Shown: positions 35,453 through 44,750, numbered from the stretch's first letter. The stretch: DNA of 64,000 bases from an uncultured Bacteroidota bacterium (GCA_902784465.1 CACZUZ010000001.1:43769-107768); one strand, 5' to 3'. Notes: generated from the sequence alone by a model not told the origin. Numbers and translations are program-made.

Positions 35453-36319
35453 TCATTTTAACGTTTCCCAATATGGCAACAACCTACCTCTAATAATTGT
35501 TCCCACTTCATCGAACGGCAAAGAATCAGCATATTTAATCCTCTTAAGAAAACCTTTCCAATACATTGTGCGAGTGGTATCAGCAAAGAACTCCTCTGAA
35601 AACAGAGGATGGTTCTCCACATATTTTGTGTCACGGTTGGCGAATGTAGCTTTGATGGCTTCTCCCAGAATGTCAGGATCAACATCTTGTCTTGTCAATA
35701 TCTGATACACGTCGAAAAAATCTTTCATACGGCTGTTGCCCAAGGACAACGAAATCATTGCCTGAAATTTTTCGGCCACGACGGTTTCCAATGAATAGGC
35801 CAAGATGTTTGCGCCTGGCACAGTATCAATCAAAACAGGGAACTCCAACTGTTGTGGGAAAGGTGTAATCACATCCCCAAATCCTACATCCATAGAAATA
35901 CGCTGTTGTGCCGTATCGAGGTGGGCAACCAATGAAACATTTACGCCACGGTATTCTTTTGTAACGGCGATTTCTCCCGTTTCTATCGAATCGCCATCAA
36001 AGGTGACACCATCCTCTTCACATGCAATGTTACTTATCTTTTGGAACACCGCCTTGATGTTTTCTGCATCGTTGCTGATATGCCTCGCCATGAAGTCGAT
36101 GTCCAAAGTGGGACGAGACTGAAATCCATCATGTGCATAGAGCAATGCACCGCCTTTCAAGATAAACCTATCCTTGTATTCGCTGACAGACAGTCTATAT
36201 AATAGGCGTTCTTGGAAATAACGAGACAAAAGCAGCTGTGAGCTGTAGTGCTCATCCCGCGAGATGTTGAGCAGACGTTCTTTGACTGACTTGCCGTAGT
36301 TTTTTATAGTCTTTGTCAT
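35453..36319 (-). CDS. abiEii: AbiEii-type nucleotidyltransferase toxin
   Basis: 288 residues. The nucleotidyltransferase core is FILKGGALLYAHDGFQSRPTLDIDF (KGG and D-x-D) followed by EKFQAMISLSLGNSRMKDFFDVY, the second family motif. AbiEii toxins transfer nucleotides to cellular RNA and act as the toxin of type IV toxin-antitoxin and phage abortive infection systems. It begins right after the stop of the AbiEi-like antitoxin gene, the usual operon order. Confidence 0.9.
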   Translation of the reverse strand: MTKTIKNYGKSVKERLLNISRDEHYSSQLLLSRYFQERLLYRLSVSEYKDRFILKGGALLYAHDGFQSRPTLDIDFMARHISNDAENIKAVFQKISNIACEEDGVTFDGDSIETGEIAVTKEYRGVNVSLVAHLDTAQQRISMDVGFGDVITPFPQQLEFPVLIDTVPGANILAYSLETVVAEKFQAMISLSLGNSRMKDFFDVYQILTRQDVDPDILGEAIKATFANRDTKYVENHPLFSEEFFADTTRTMYWKGFLKRIKYADSLPFDEVGTIIRGRLLPYWETLK

Positions 36320-36895
36320 CTATATCATATATTTAACAAGTTCATCCATCCGCTTGCCGATACGCATAGCGTTTGCGTATGAATAAAGCTTGGCAATATT
36401 ACAATCTTTCCGTTTGAGATAGTTGCGAAGTATCTCCGAACTTACATCTATCCCTATCTTGTTCCGGTATTTGATGGCATCGCAAACCGACTTCTCCATG
36501 TCATAGATTTTGACTTTGAAGCCCTCTATGACTGTTTCTGACACTCCTATCTTAAAAACATTGTTACTGAGGAAGAAAAGCTCTATTGGAGGGTATTCGG
36601 GCAAAACCACCTTGCGGCTACGCTCGATGGCAACGCAATACGATTGTGGTATCTGAGTTGTCAGCGAATAATATGACCATGCAGAATACATACACAGCAC
36701 ACCACCAGGAACAAGCCGTTCCACGTCAACCATTGGTTTGGCCAATCCCTCATTCAGAGCGTAAACACCCCTGCGTACCCGAATGATTGTCCCTTTCTCG
36801 ACTTCATAGAGAAGCTGGTTATAGAGAGACCTCTCTTTCGCCTCTGCCGAGGAAATATACCCTCCATTCAGGTTCATGTATTCTCGAATGTTCAT
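36320..36895 (-). CDS. abiEi: AbiEi-like antitoxin/transcriptional regulator
   Basis: 191 residues. The N-terminal winged helix (GYISSAEAKERSLYNQLLYEVEKGTIIRVRRGVYAL) is the AbiEi_4-type DNA-binding domain; the rest is the AbiEi C-terminal domain (MYSAWSYYSLTTQIP, VKIYDMEKSVCDAIKYRNKIG). In known pairs it represses its own promoter and neutralises AbiEii. A TAnnTTTG element lies 25 bases before the ATG, where it could be controlled. Confidence 0.88.
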   Translation of the reverse strand: MNIREYMNLNGGYISSAEAKERSLYNQLLYEVEKGTIIRVRRGVYALNEGLAKPMVDVERLVPGGVLCMYSAWSYYSLTTQIPQSYCVAIERSRKVVLPEYPPIELFFLSNNVFKIGVSETVIEGFKVKIYDMEKSVCDAIKYRNKIGIDVSSEILRNYLKRKDCNIAKLYSYANAMRIGKRMDELVKYMI

Positions 36896-36919
36896 TTATC
36901 TGTGTTTATTTTTATTTTG

Positions 36920-36927
36920 CAAAAATA
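36920..36927 (-). promoter_or_regulatory. Promoter -7 element of the AbiE operon
   Basis: The minus strand reads TATTTTTG, a TAnnTTTG match 25 bases before the antitoxin ATG. Confidence 0.45.
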
Positions 36928-36960
36928 CTGCATTTTTTTGAATGTGCAGTAGTTTTAACA

Positions 36961-36993
36961 CATTTTTTCCCTGAATAGTTTATCGAATATCAT
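36961..36993 (-). pseudogene. Remnant start of a TPR/LRR gene
   Basis: The minus strand reads M-I-F-D-K-L-F from an ATG at 36993, the same start as the TPR/LRR gene at 35430 and, nearly, 42551, then loses similarity. With the nuclease remnant next to it, it marks a deletion inside a duplicated module. Confidence 0.5.
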
Positions 36994-37021
36994 CTCCAAT
37001 TCCGTTATACGGTTTTTATTT

Positions 37022-37132
37022 TCACCCGGTCTCCAAATCTTTCTGCTCGTCCGGGTTGTTCTTCCGCCCGTGGGAGATGCCCACAGACAGAAGCAACAGC
37101 GTTAGTATCAGCAGTTTGTGTTTTATATACAT
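37022..37132 (-). pseudogene. Truncated start of a second nuclease gene
   Basis: From the ATG at 37132, overlapping the stop of the zinc-finger/PH-like copy 2 (TGATG), 36 codons read MYIKHKLLILTLLLLSVGIS then HGRKNNPDEQ and stop. The signal peptide aligns with that of the nuclease at 32426-33154 (LLIVMMLLLSFGVSYGQKKN). The rest of the nuclease is missing. Confidence 0.65.
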
Positions 37133-38244
37133 CAACTAATAGCGACCACCGACAGGAGGTTCATCACGAACCAGCTGTCGAAACCTTGAAGAAGCAAACG
37201 TTTGGCGTTACCGTCGCGGTTGAGTTCGATGCCGTCGCTATAGGGGGTGACGCCGATGATTTTGGAATAGGGGATTTTCACGCCCTTGGTGGGGCTGTTG
37301 AAGATGAGGTGTTTGTTGGTGACATAGAGGTTGCCGGTACCTTCGAGGTTCAAATAGCTGTGTTCTACAGGTTTCATTCGGCCTGTACTGGGGCGGTAGT
37401 AGACGCCCTTGCATATTCTCACGGATAAACCGCCTCGGTTGCTGTGATATTCACGCTGCACCTTCTCTTCGAAGAGTTTTACATCGTCGTATACCCAGAG
37501 TACCGACTCACCCTTACCCAGCATAACGGGGTAGCCCAATGTCTGAGGAGGGAGTTTGCCTTGCTGTAAGCCGCTGAGAATACCTGCCTGTGAGATTTTG
37601 GCGATGTCGCTGCTCTGGTATTTGGCGGGAAGAGCTGTTAGCTGGATAGCGAAGGAGGTGGTGTATTCGTTCACCAGACGCTCCTCTTGTGGAGTGAGAA
37701 GACCGTCTTTCAGGAAATTTGTTGCCGCTTTCTCCAACATATAGTAGCAAGCATCGCCGACAGCATCGTTGGCAATAGGCAACGCTCGTGTAACTCCGTT
37801 TATAGCCGTCCGGGTAGTTGCAATAGTTTGTTTCCCTGTAAAGTATTCCGCGATATGGCCTTTGATAATCTTCTGTGCGAATCGGGTGATTGCTCCGTCC
37901 CGGTCGAGAAAAGAATAGGGTTCCCCAACTGCTGACACCAGCGAAGTGACCACCTGCGGCATTTGTGGAGAGAATGGGCGATGGATAGCGGCGGTATATC
38001 CGTCCAGCGCCTTCGTGAATTCCGATGTGATATCGTCGGCGTTCAGGAAGTTCTCTTTCCTCAATTGCGATACTTCGCGCTGGATGGCTCCTCCACGCAC
38101 TCCACTGGAGCTTGTGACACCTCGGAAGTAGTCACCCAACAGTTTGCGGAGCTTCTCTACACCAGCGGAATGCTTCTCTTCGCACTCCTTGTGAACTGAA
38201 GAGAAAAGTCCGGCACTTTGATTACAGTATTTACAGGTTGACAT
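37132..38244 (-). CDS. Zinc-finger and PH-like domain protein, copy 2
   Basis: 370 residues, near-identical to the 33160-34257 protein apart from a five-residue insert (SSSGVRGGA region) and scattered substitutions. It keeps the C-K-Y-C...H-K-E-C knuckle and the C-terminal GNLYVTNKHLIFNSP PH-like part. Conservation of both copies while the second nuclease has decayed suggests that this protein works on its own. The function is unknown. Confidence 0.75.
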   Translation of the reverse strand: MSTCKYCNQSAGLFSSVHKECEEKHSAGVEKLRKLLGDYFRGVTSSSGVRGGAIQREVSQLRKENFLNADDITSEFTKALDGYTAAIHRPFSPQMPQVVTSLVSAVGEPYSFLDRDGAITRFAQKIIKGHIAEYFTGKQTIATTRTAINGVTRALPIANDAVGDACYYMLEKAATNFLKDGLLTPQEERLVNEYTTSFAIQLTALPAKYQSSDIAKISQAGILSGLQQGKLPPQTLGYPVMLGKGESVLWVYDDVKLFEEKVQREYHSNRGGLSVRICKGVYYRPSTGRMKPVEHSYLNLEGTGNLYVTNKHLIFNSPTKGVKIPYSKIIGVTPYSDGIELNRDGNAKRLLLQGFDSWFVMNLLSVVAIS

Positions 38245-38381
38245 TTCTATGTTTGTTCAAGAAAACAATAGTGATACATATAAAAACTTGGCTTTAACTA
38301 CAAAAAAATATTACTTAAAGCCACGTTTCTTGTCGACTATATTATGAATAATTGATTCATTTCTATTTATTTAGTGTATCA

Positions 38382-38516
38382 TTAGGATATTTGCTTTGTG
38401 TTAATCCAATTGTAGTAATCAGAGTCCGTCCTGTGCGCATAGTCAAAAACTAAATCAAAAGATAGGCCGAGGGTGGCTGCAATTTCTTGGTCTGATAATA
38501 TCCCTTCAAATAACAT
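38382..38516 (-). CDS. Possible small HTH-like protein
   Basis: A 44-codon frame (MLFEGILSDQEIAATLGLSF...) whose S-D-Q-E-I-A-A-T-L-G-L-S segment resembles a helix-turn-helix. It lies 45 bases after the stop of the TPR/LRR gene at 38562, in the same frame, so it could instead be a broken-off tail. Weak support. Confidence 0.3.
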   Translation of the reverse strand: MLFEGILSDQEIAATLGLSFDLVFDYAHRTDSDYYNWINTKQIS

Positions 38517-38561
38517 TTTGTTTAATTTTGATTTGTCTTCAGCTGTTAGTACTTCAAAATA

Positions 38562-39578
38562 CTAATAGGTAATCAGCTCCATTTTATACCATGGACTCTT
38601 TTTCTCATATAGATTCTGGTATTCTTCTGGTATATATATCCTTGAATAATGACAGTTCGCCGCTTTTATTTTGGGTGGTTTCCCAATAAGTCTTATCGTG
38701 GTATTATCTGGGAAAACATTTTCCCCTATATAAATAACACTGCTTGGAATATTTATTTCTTGAATTGGACATCCTTTGAAAGCATAGTCGTTGATTTTAG
38801 CAAGTCCTTCATTTAAAGAAACATCCGATAGATTTTCGCAGTACGAAAAAGCCCAACGTCCAATTGAGGTCAACGACAAAGGTGCGTGAAACTGTTTGAT
38901 GGATGTACCATTAAATGCAAAAGGTGAGATAATCTGTAGATTGTTTGAAAAAATCAAGTTTGATACTTTTGTACAGTTAAAACCACCCACTATTTGTAAA
39001 TGCTCTGGCAAAATAACATCTTTTATGTATTTGTTTCCACCAAATGCATTCTCGTCAATAGCATGTACTTTGACCTGTTTGCCATTGATGATAAATTCGG
39101 AGGGAATCTCTAGAATGCCTGTGGGTTTCCGATATCCATCCCATTCTCCAATATTATCAGGTGCTTCTATGATGCATCCGGTAGATTCGACCCTAAAGAA
39201 GATAGTATTCCCTGATTTTTGCTCTGCCACCCAGTGGTTTTCTCCTAAATGAGATTGTTTAATGCTAACAACAACATCCTTTGTTTGTAGACCTATGGAA
39301 ATAGCTTGATTCGGTGGTAGTATTGTTTTTTCCTCTGATAGACAATAGGTCTGAATCATAGACAAACCTTGTGGGTTGTTTGGATCTAAAGCCATTGCCT
39401 GAAAAAGAGACACCTTGCCTTTTTCGAATTTGCCTATCGCAAAGTAAGTTTCTGCCAGTCCCAAATGAGCATCTTTGGGCGATTCCATACTCTCAATGGC
39501 AGCTTGGAAAAATTCCAATGCTTTAGTGTATTCCTTCTTTTCAAGGAAGGACTTTCCTTGTTCTATGTAGTTTGACAC
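38562..39578 (-). CDS. TPR and leucine-rich-repeat protein
   Basis: 338 residues from a GTG start (MSNYIEQGKSFLEKKEYTKA). TPR region about 1-85, then a beta domain with WVAEQKSGNTIFFRVESTGC (about 125-150), and four or five BspA-like LRR_5 repeats (FNGTSIKQFHAPLSLTSIGRWAFSYC, YAFKGCPIQEINIPSSV), ending WYKMELITY. No signal peptide, whereas BspA-like proteins are usually exported, so a cytoplasmic recognition role is inferred. Paralogues at 34259, 40491, 41542 and 43402. Overlaps the AbiGi-like gene by 17 bases. Confidence 0.78.
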   Translation of the reverse strand: MSNYIEQGKSFLEKKEYTKALEFFQAAIESMESPKDAHLGLAETYFAIGKFEKGKVSLFQAMALDPNNPQGLSMIQTYCLSEEKTILPPNQAISIGLQTKDVVVSIKQSHLGENHWVAEQKSGNTIFFRVESTGCIIEAPDNIGEWDGYRKPTGILEIPSEFIINGKQVKVHAIDENAFGGNKYIKDVILPEHLQIVGGFNCTKVSNLIFSNNLQIISPFAFNGTSIKQFHAPLSLTSIGRWAFSYCENLSDVSLNEGLAKINDYAFKGCPIQEINIPSSVIYIGENVFPDNTTIRLIGKPPKIKAANCHYSRIYIPEEYQNLYEKKSPWYKMELITY

Positions 39579-40451
39579 GATTTATATTGTTTATTATGTT
39601 TTCCAATATTGGAATAATCTTCGCTGATCTTTTGAAAAGATGTTACATTCTTTATTAACTTACATTTCTCGCGACACGATATTTCCGCTCCCATAAAAAT
39701 GTTGAATCCATTTATTGCATCAACAATTTCTGGGATATCCTTTTCTTCTGGAACAATGATGTGAGAGACAACATTTTTGGCAGTTCCATTGTTAAGCACC
39801 AAGTAATTGGACAATCCTATCTCTTTGCGTTCTTTTTTTCTTTTGAAATCATCTAATTGCAGGCCATAGATTAAACTAGGAACATTCCCATCAGTATCTT
39901 GATTGAAGGTGATTCTCCATTCCCTTTTATTATAGAAACGCTTAAATCTACCTTCTGTATCATAGCCAGAATATGGCTTTGCCAAAGAGATTATCTCTTT
40001 AGCGTAGAACTGCAAATCATAATATTCATTACTATGAATTTCACCCCCTTCTTTCTTTCCAATTCGTTTCTTTAGGCGTACTAATTCAAGCATAATATCT
40101 TTCTTCCACGAGTCCTCATAATAATAAAAAACAGGATTGATTACTGCGCGATATTGTTCAAAAAAAGCTTCTTTGTCTAATCCTATACAATAACTGCCAT
40201 AGTATTCACGATGTTCTCTTGTTTGATGAATCGGTATATCACAAAAGCAAATCATTGGAATTGCAATTCCATACCGCGGTTCCTTGCTCCCAATGATTCT
40301 TGCCATTGGGGCATAACCGTCATCGTCAAAATGAGAAGTCTCTTCATCAAAAACCTCAAAACTATACGACATACGGAATCCATTCTTCGGTATTCTCAAT
40401 AGATATTCTTTCTTCAAAGTGGGACAACGATTCTGAACTAACTTCTGACAT
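39563..40451 (-). pseudogene. AbiGi-like abortive infection protein, probably frameshifted
   Basis: 39563-40417 encodes 284 residues but starts only at a TTG (LKKEYLLRIPKNGFRMSYS). Family features: IPMICFCDIP, EYYGSYCIGLDKEAF, NPVFYYY, FYNKREWRI, HIIVPEE. AbiGi proteins normally start with a short lead ending H-F-T-K; the other frame from ATG 40451 gives MSEVSSESLSHF just before, so a two-base loss near 40408-40418 would restore MSEVSSESLSHF-x-KKEYLL. AbiGi is the antitoxin half of the AbiG phage-resistance pair; no AbiGii is adjacent. Frameshift is inference. Confidence 0.6.
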
Positions 40452-40490
40452 AAAATGGTCTTTCCAATTAATAAGTTATATATGGATCAC

Positions 40491-41540
40491 TTAGTAGGTA
40501 TTAACCTTTACATACTCCCAATCGTTATCTTCTTCATACAAATATTCCTTATTATGTGGCACAAATACAATATAACGATTCTCATCTATACTGCTAAGTT
40601 TGGGAGGATTGCCATGAAGTCGAATAATAGTGCTCGAGGGGAATGCTGCGTATCCAATTTCTCTTACACTCTCTGGAATATCAATCTCACGAATTCCACT
40701 ATTATCAAAAGCGTGATCGTCGATTTTCACAAGGCCATCGTTTAAATGAACATCAGAAAGCCTTGAGCATTCCGAAAAGCAGCCGTTCCCTATGGTTTTA
40801 CAATCTGCGGGTATAGTTATTTCTTCTACAAGTGTTTCAGAGAAAGCATAGTCATCGATGTGTTGCAATGCTGAAGGAAGTATTATTTCCGTTATTGCAG
40901 TGCCGCAAAAAGCGGAAATACCAATTTTCTGTATACCTTTAGGCAGGTGGACAGATGTAATTGTTTTCTCCTCTCCAGCACTCTCATCAAAAACAAAATC
41001 ATCAATAGCTACAACATTGAGGATTGTATTATTGACAGTTATTTTTTCTGGAATATAAATATCTCCTTTGGGTTTTACGTACCCTTCCCAAAGGTCTTCA
41101 TACTCATCTGGACTTAAAGGGCTAACAATAGTACATCCCTTAGGACCTACCCTAAAATGTAATGTGTTGCCAGATTGTTGTTCTGCCACATAATGGTTTC
41201 TCCCCAAATTGCTTAGTGGACTAATAGTCACAACAGGATCTTGGCAGTGTTGAGTATTCTGCACTAAGAATCCGGGTATTCCATTCCCTGACCAAGAAGG
41301 AAGACAATACTTTTGAATCATTGAGATTCCTTGGGAATTATTTGGATCTAAAGCCATCGCCTTGAATAAAGCGACCTTCCCTTGCTCATCTTTTTGTATG
41401 GCAAAGTATGCTTCAGCTAAACCAAGATTAGCCTCTTTTACTGATTCGAGGCTTTCAATCGAAGCTTGAAAAAACTCAATCGCCTTGATGTATTCCTTAT
41501 TTTCCAGAAGGGTTTTGCCCTTTTCTATATAGTTAGCCAT
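40491..41540 (-). CDS. TPR and leucine-rich-repeat protein
   Basis: 349 residues, start MANYIEKGKTLLENKEYIKA. TPR part about 1-85 (FFQASIES, LGLAEAYFAIQKDEQGKVALF), beta domain with HYVAEQQSGNTLHFRVGPKGC, then LRR_5 repeats (FCGTAITEIILPSALQHIDDYAF, CSRLSDVHLNDGLVKI). Ends WEYVKVNTY. No signal peptide. It starts one base after the stop-side frame of the next paralogue (41542), forming a tandem array. Ligand unknown. Confidence 0.78.
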   Translation of the reverse strand: MANYIEKGKTLLENKEYIKAIEFFQASIESLESVKEANLGLAEAYFAIQKDEQGKVALFKAMALDPNNSQGISMIQKYCLPSWSGNGIPGFLVQNTQHCQDPVVTISPLSNLGRNHYVAEQQSGNTLHFRVGPKGCTIVSPLSPDEYEDLWEGYVKPKGDIYIPEKITVNNTILNVVAIDDFVFDESAGEEKTITSVHLPKGIQKIGISAFCGTAITEIILPSALQHIDDYAFSETLVEEITIPADCKTIGNGCFSECSRLSDVHLNDGLVKIDDHAFDNSGIREIDIPESVREIGYAAFPSSTIIRLHGNPPKLSSIDENRYIVFVPHNKEYLYEEDNDWEYVKVNTY

Positions 41541-41541
41541 A

Positions 41542-42551
41542 TTAATAGGTTGTTAATCTCATCGTCTGCCAATATGGTGCATTTTCATATAGTTCCTTTT
41601 TACCACGAGGAATCATTACATATGAAGCAAAATGGACAGAGCCATTTATCACATCTATTTTTGGTGGATTTCCACGAAGTTTTATAGTATTAAGTGTTGA
41701 CGGAAACGAGTCAGACGCCATTTTGAAAACAGTTTCTGGTATTTCTATGATTTGAATATGAGTGCCTGTTAGAGCAAGGTAATCTATTTTCAACAAACCG
41801 TTAGGTAATATTATTTCACTTATAGAAGAGCACCCATAGAAACAGTATCGGTCTAATAGTGTTGTTTTATATACCTTTCCTTCTATCTCTATTTTGTCTG
41901 GAATAACCAGCTTTTTGCATGTCGGTTTGACAAATCCATTCCACGATGGTGTTTCTATTCTTTGATTCCGATAGTATGATATTTCTACTCCTGGAGCGAC
42001 AATTGAACACTGACTTGTCCATTTGTTGACATACATTCTGCCTCCATCTGGGAAATCTATTCTCCAATATTTTTCCCATTATTTTTAGGTGGTGATAAGG
42101 TGAACGCATCTGCCTGTATTGACCCTGACATTTCATTTAATGATGGCGTGGATTTTTTAGGTAGCGTTGGAATCGTAAGGTTGATGGCATCATTTGAAGT
42201 AGTCTTTTTTGATGACATTTTCAAATCATCGTGATGAGTGACATCTAACAAAGCGCTGATTTTTGATAAGGCATTGCTGTTATTTGGGTTTATTGAAAGC
42301 AAAGTGAAAAGGGTTTTCTTTGCTGTTTCCGATTTCCCCATTTTAAGGTAAACTTCAGCCAACTTCAGATAGGCATTCTCTCTCTCGGGATGTTCTGCAA
42401 TAGCCGCCTGGAAATACTCCATTGCCTGAGTGTAATGACCGGCATTGAGCTGGGCTTCCCCCTCAGTATAATAATCCATCGTAGAGACAGATTTTGTCTC
42501 TGTAGTTTTAGTGGACTCCTTGTCTTTCTTGAATAGTTTATCAAACATCAT
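41542..42551 (-). pseudogene. TPR and leucine-rich-repeat protein, frameshifted
   Basis: 42057-42551 encodes the TPR part (MMFDKLFKKDKES, YTQAMEYFQAAIAEHPE) and ends NNGKNIGE-stop; 41542-42036 encodes the LRR part. Restoring one base in the G3A5 run at 42070-42077 gives NNGEKYWRIDFPDGGRMYVNKW, which aligns with NGSKYWMVEQQSGNRFYV of the paralogue at 34259. The intact protein would have about 336 residues, ending YWQTMRLTTY. The single-base loss in a homopolymer could be a sequencing error. Confidence 0.75.
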
Positions 42552-42593
42552 GTTTTTCCTTTCTCTTCTTTTATTGAACGACCGACCTTAATC

Positions 42594-43373
42594 TTATTCT
42601 CTTTTGTAGAATTTACCTGTCACATAATCCTCAAGAATTAATTTCCCCCATTCAGTTGATCCATTCTTTTTACCTAAAAAATCATACCAATGCTTCAATA
42701 CCATCTCCGTGTTTGATATGTAATAATAACCCCCTCCAGCATCCTTATATTTCTCATATAGGTTCCTTACATACTTCCTCATTGGTGATATTTGATCTTG
42801 GTATGGATTATCTCGTCCTATTTTGTCACCAATAAACTCAAACCAATTCACACATGGTAATTCCACCCACCCTTCTTTTTGGAGAGGCACAATCATCTCG
42901 GTTACCAAATCTGGAATTGTTAAATTGACCGCAATTGGCAGAATAAATTCCTTTGCTTTTTCATAAGCCTTATTATCTAATACAACACCATAAAAAAACA
43001 GCTTATTCTGTAGTTCATATACCCATGCTAATGGTTCTCCCAGCCATATGTTTCTTTCCACATCAACAGTTACGCATCCGAAAGATAAGGCCCCGTTTAC
43101 GGCATACCCTTTCTTGATACAATAAGACTCCATCCGAGCACAAAACAATACCAATGATTGATAACTATCAATGGAGTCATCAATGGTTGCTGCCATAATT
43201 GAATCAGAATAGTAGTTGATAATTAAATAGTGTCCACTAAATACTTTTGAAATGTCATCAATCTCAGAATACAAGGAATGTATTACAGCTAGACCTTCTG
43301 TTTCCAAAAGTTTTTTCATGCCCATAATATCCAAGAAGGCAATATAACGATTCTTTGTAAAATCATTTGACAT
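42594..43373 (-). CDS. Class III nucleotide cyclase-like protein
   Basis: 259 residues. YIAFLDIMGMKKLL matches the F-x-D-I-x-G motif of class III cyclases (Asp15), YYSDSIMAA supplies a second metal Asp (Asp57), and NGALSFG...IWLGEPLAWVYELQ fits the following strand and G-x-x-L-x-x-A-x-x-L motif. Substrate-specifying residues could not be placed, so activity is uncertain. Such proteins occur in anti-phage signalling (Pycsar) and in unknown contexts; no clear effector gene is adjacent, the neighbours being TPR/LRR genes. Confidence 0.5.
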   Translation of the reverse strand: MSNDFTKNRYIAFLDIMGMKKLLETEGLAVIHSLYSEIDDISKVFSGHYLIINYYSDSIMAATIDDSIDSYQSLVLFCARMESYCIKKGYAVNGALSFGCVTVDVERNIWLGEPLAWVYELQNKLFFYGVVLDNKAYEKAKEFILPIAVNLTIPDLVTEMIVPLQKEGWVELPCVNWFEFIGDKIGRDNPYQDQISPMRKYVRNLYEKYKDAGGGYYYISNTEMVLKHWYDFLGKKNGSTEWGKLILEDYVTGKFYKRE

Positions 43374-43401
43374 ATCATTTACTTTTCAAGTTTGTATAAT
43401 C

Positions 43402-44451
43402 TTAATATGGTATCAGCTTCATTTCTTGCCAAAAACGAGTGTATTTATATTGCTGCAAGAATGCCTTCGGGACGTATGCGATCGTTTTTTCACACCAAAA
43501 CCGTTCAATACTAGTCTTACCTATTGCGGGCGGCGCTCCATGAAGTATGATTTTTATAATTCTGTTTGCAGGGAGAGCACTACATGATATTTCCCTTATT
43601 GAGACTGGAATGTCAATACAAGAAATGGATGTTTTTTCAAATGATTTGAATCCAAAACCATCCATCCTTTCAGACAAATGTACTTTTTCTAGTTTAACAC
43701 AACCCGAAAAGGCAAAATCTTCAATTGTGGTTACATTATTGGGAATATATATTTCTTTTATTTCTCTATTATTTTCAAATGCACGGAATCCTATTCTCGT
43801 AAGCGAGTCTGGAAAAACCATACTACTTAAATTACAATTTGCAAACGCACGAGAAGCTATCTCAATAATGGTATTGGGAATTATGATCTTCGAAATACCA
43901 CACCAAGCAAAAGCGCTTGGCCCAATTTCTGTAACTGGTTTTTTTTCACCATCAACAATAATATATCCAGGAATATTCAGACTTCCTATAGGCTTTTTAA
44001 AACCATCCCAAAGGCTACCAGGTTGAACCACAGAAAAACCATCCGACCCTTTCTTTAGATAGATAATATTACCATCTGAAAAATTAATTGCATAATAAGG
44101 GGTGCCATTAACACTTGGTGGTATTACTGAATAGTGTATATTGGTTGATGCATTTTGGGGCGGTTTAGGTGGTAACATTTCTATGCTGGGAACGCTATCG
44201 TTTTCTTTTCGAAGACACCTTTGTTGGACCATCTTTAGCCCTTGTTCGTCATAAGGGTCCAAGGCTAGAGCCTTAAACAGAGCTTCTCTACCTCGATTGT
44301 CCTTTTGAAGAGAAAAATAAACCTCTGCAAGCCCCAAATAAGCATCCTTCGGCGTTTCTTCACTTTCAATTGCGGCTTGAAAAAACTCAATCGCCTTGAG
44401 GTATTCCTTATTTTTCAGAAGTGATTTGCCCTTTTCTATATAGTTTGCCAT
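43402..44451 (-). CDS. TPR and leucine-rich-repeat protein
   Basis: The ATG at 44451 (MANYIEKGKSLLKNKEYLKA) matches the start of the 40491 paralogue and is preferred to the upstream frame start at 44535. 349 residues: TPR about 1-85, beta domain YYAINFSDGNIIYLKKGSDG, then LRR_5 repeats (FAWCGISKIIIPNTIIEIASRAFANC, FSGCVKLEKVHLSERM), ending WQEMKLIPY. No signal peptide. It is the first gene of the leftward paralogue array; the 72-bp tandem repeat lies upstream in its promoter region. Confidence 0.78.
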   Translation of the reverse strand: MANYIEKGKSLLKNKEYLKAIEFFQAAIESEETPKDAYLGLAEVYFSLQKDNRGREALFKALALDPYDEQGLKMVQQRCLRKENDSVPSIEMLPPKPPQNASTNIHYSVIPPSVNGTPYYAINFSDGNIIYLKKGSDGFSVVQPGSLWDGFKKPIGSLNIPGYIIVDGEKKPVTEIGPSAFAWCGISKIIIPNTIIEIASRAFANCNLSSMVFPDSLTRIGFRAFENNREIKEIYIPNNVTTIEDFAFSGCVKLEKVHLSERMDGFGFKSFEKTSISCIDIPVSIREISCSALPANRIIKIILHGAPPAIGKTSIERFWCEKTIAYVPKAFLQQYKYTRFWQEMKLIPY

Positions 44452-44595
44452 TTTATTCTCCTTTCTTTTCTTTCTTCTCTCAGTTCCTCCAGATAGCTGG
44501 CGGTGATTACGCCAAAGGGTAATGCAATTCCCCATTCCTCAATGCGTTTACTTGTTTATTTTTGAAAATATAACTTACTTTATTTTCATTTTTTT

Positions 44596-44750
44596 GAATT
44601 TATTACATATTAACGAAAATAAACAATGGTTATTTTTTCAAAAAATTGAATGTTATACATATTTTATGAATTTATTACATATTAACGAAAATAAACAATG
44701 GTAATTTTTTCAAAAAATTGAATATTATACATATTTTATGAATTTATTAT
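44596..44750. repeat. 72-bp tandem repeat, 2.15 copies
   Basis: The unit starts GAATTTATTACATATTAACG and runs 72 bases; copies at 44596-44667 and 44668-44739 differ at two or three positions, and a third begins at 44740 (GAATTTATTAT). It is very AT-rich and lies between the PP2C gene, whose stop is in the third copy, and the TPR/LRR array. It may be a regulatory region duplicated by slippage. Confidence 0.85.
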
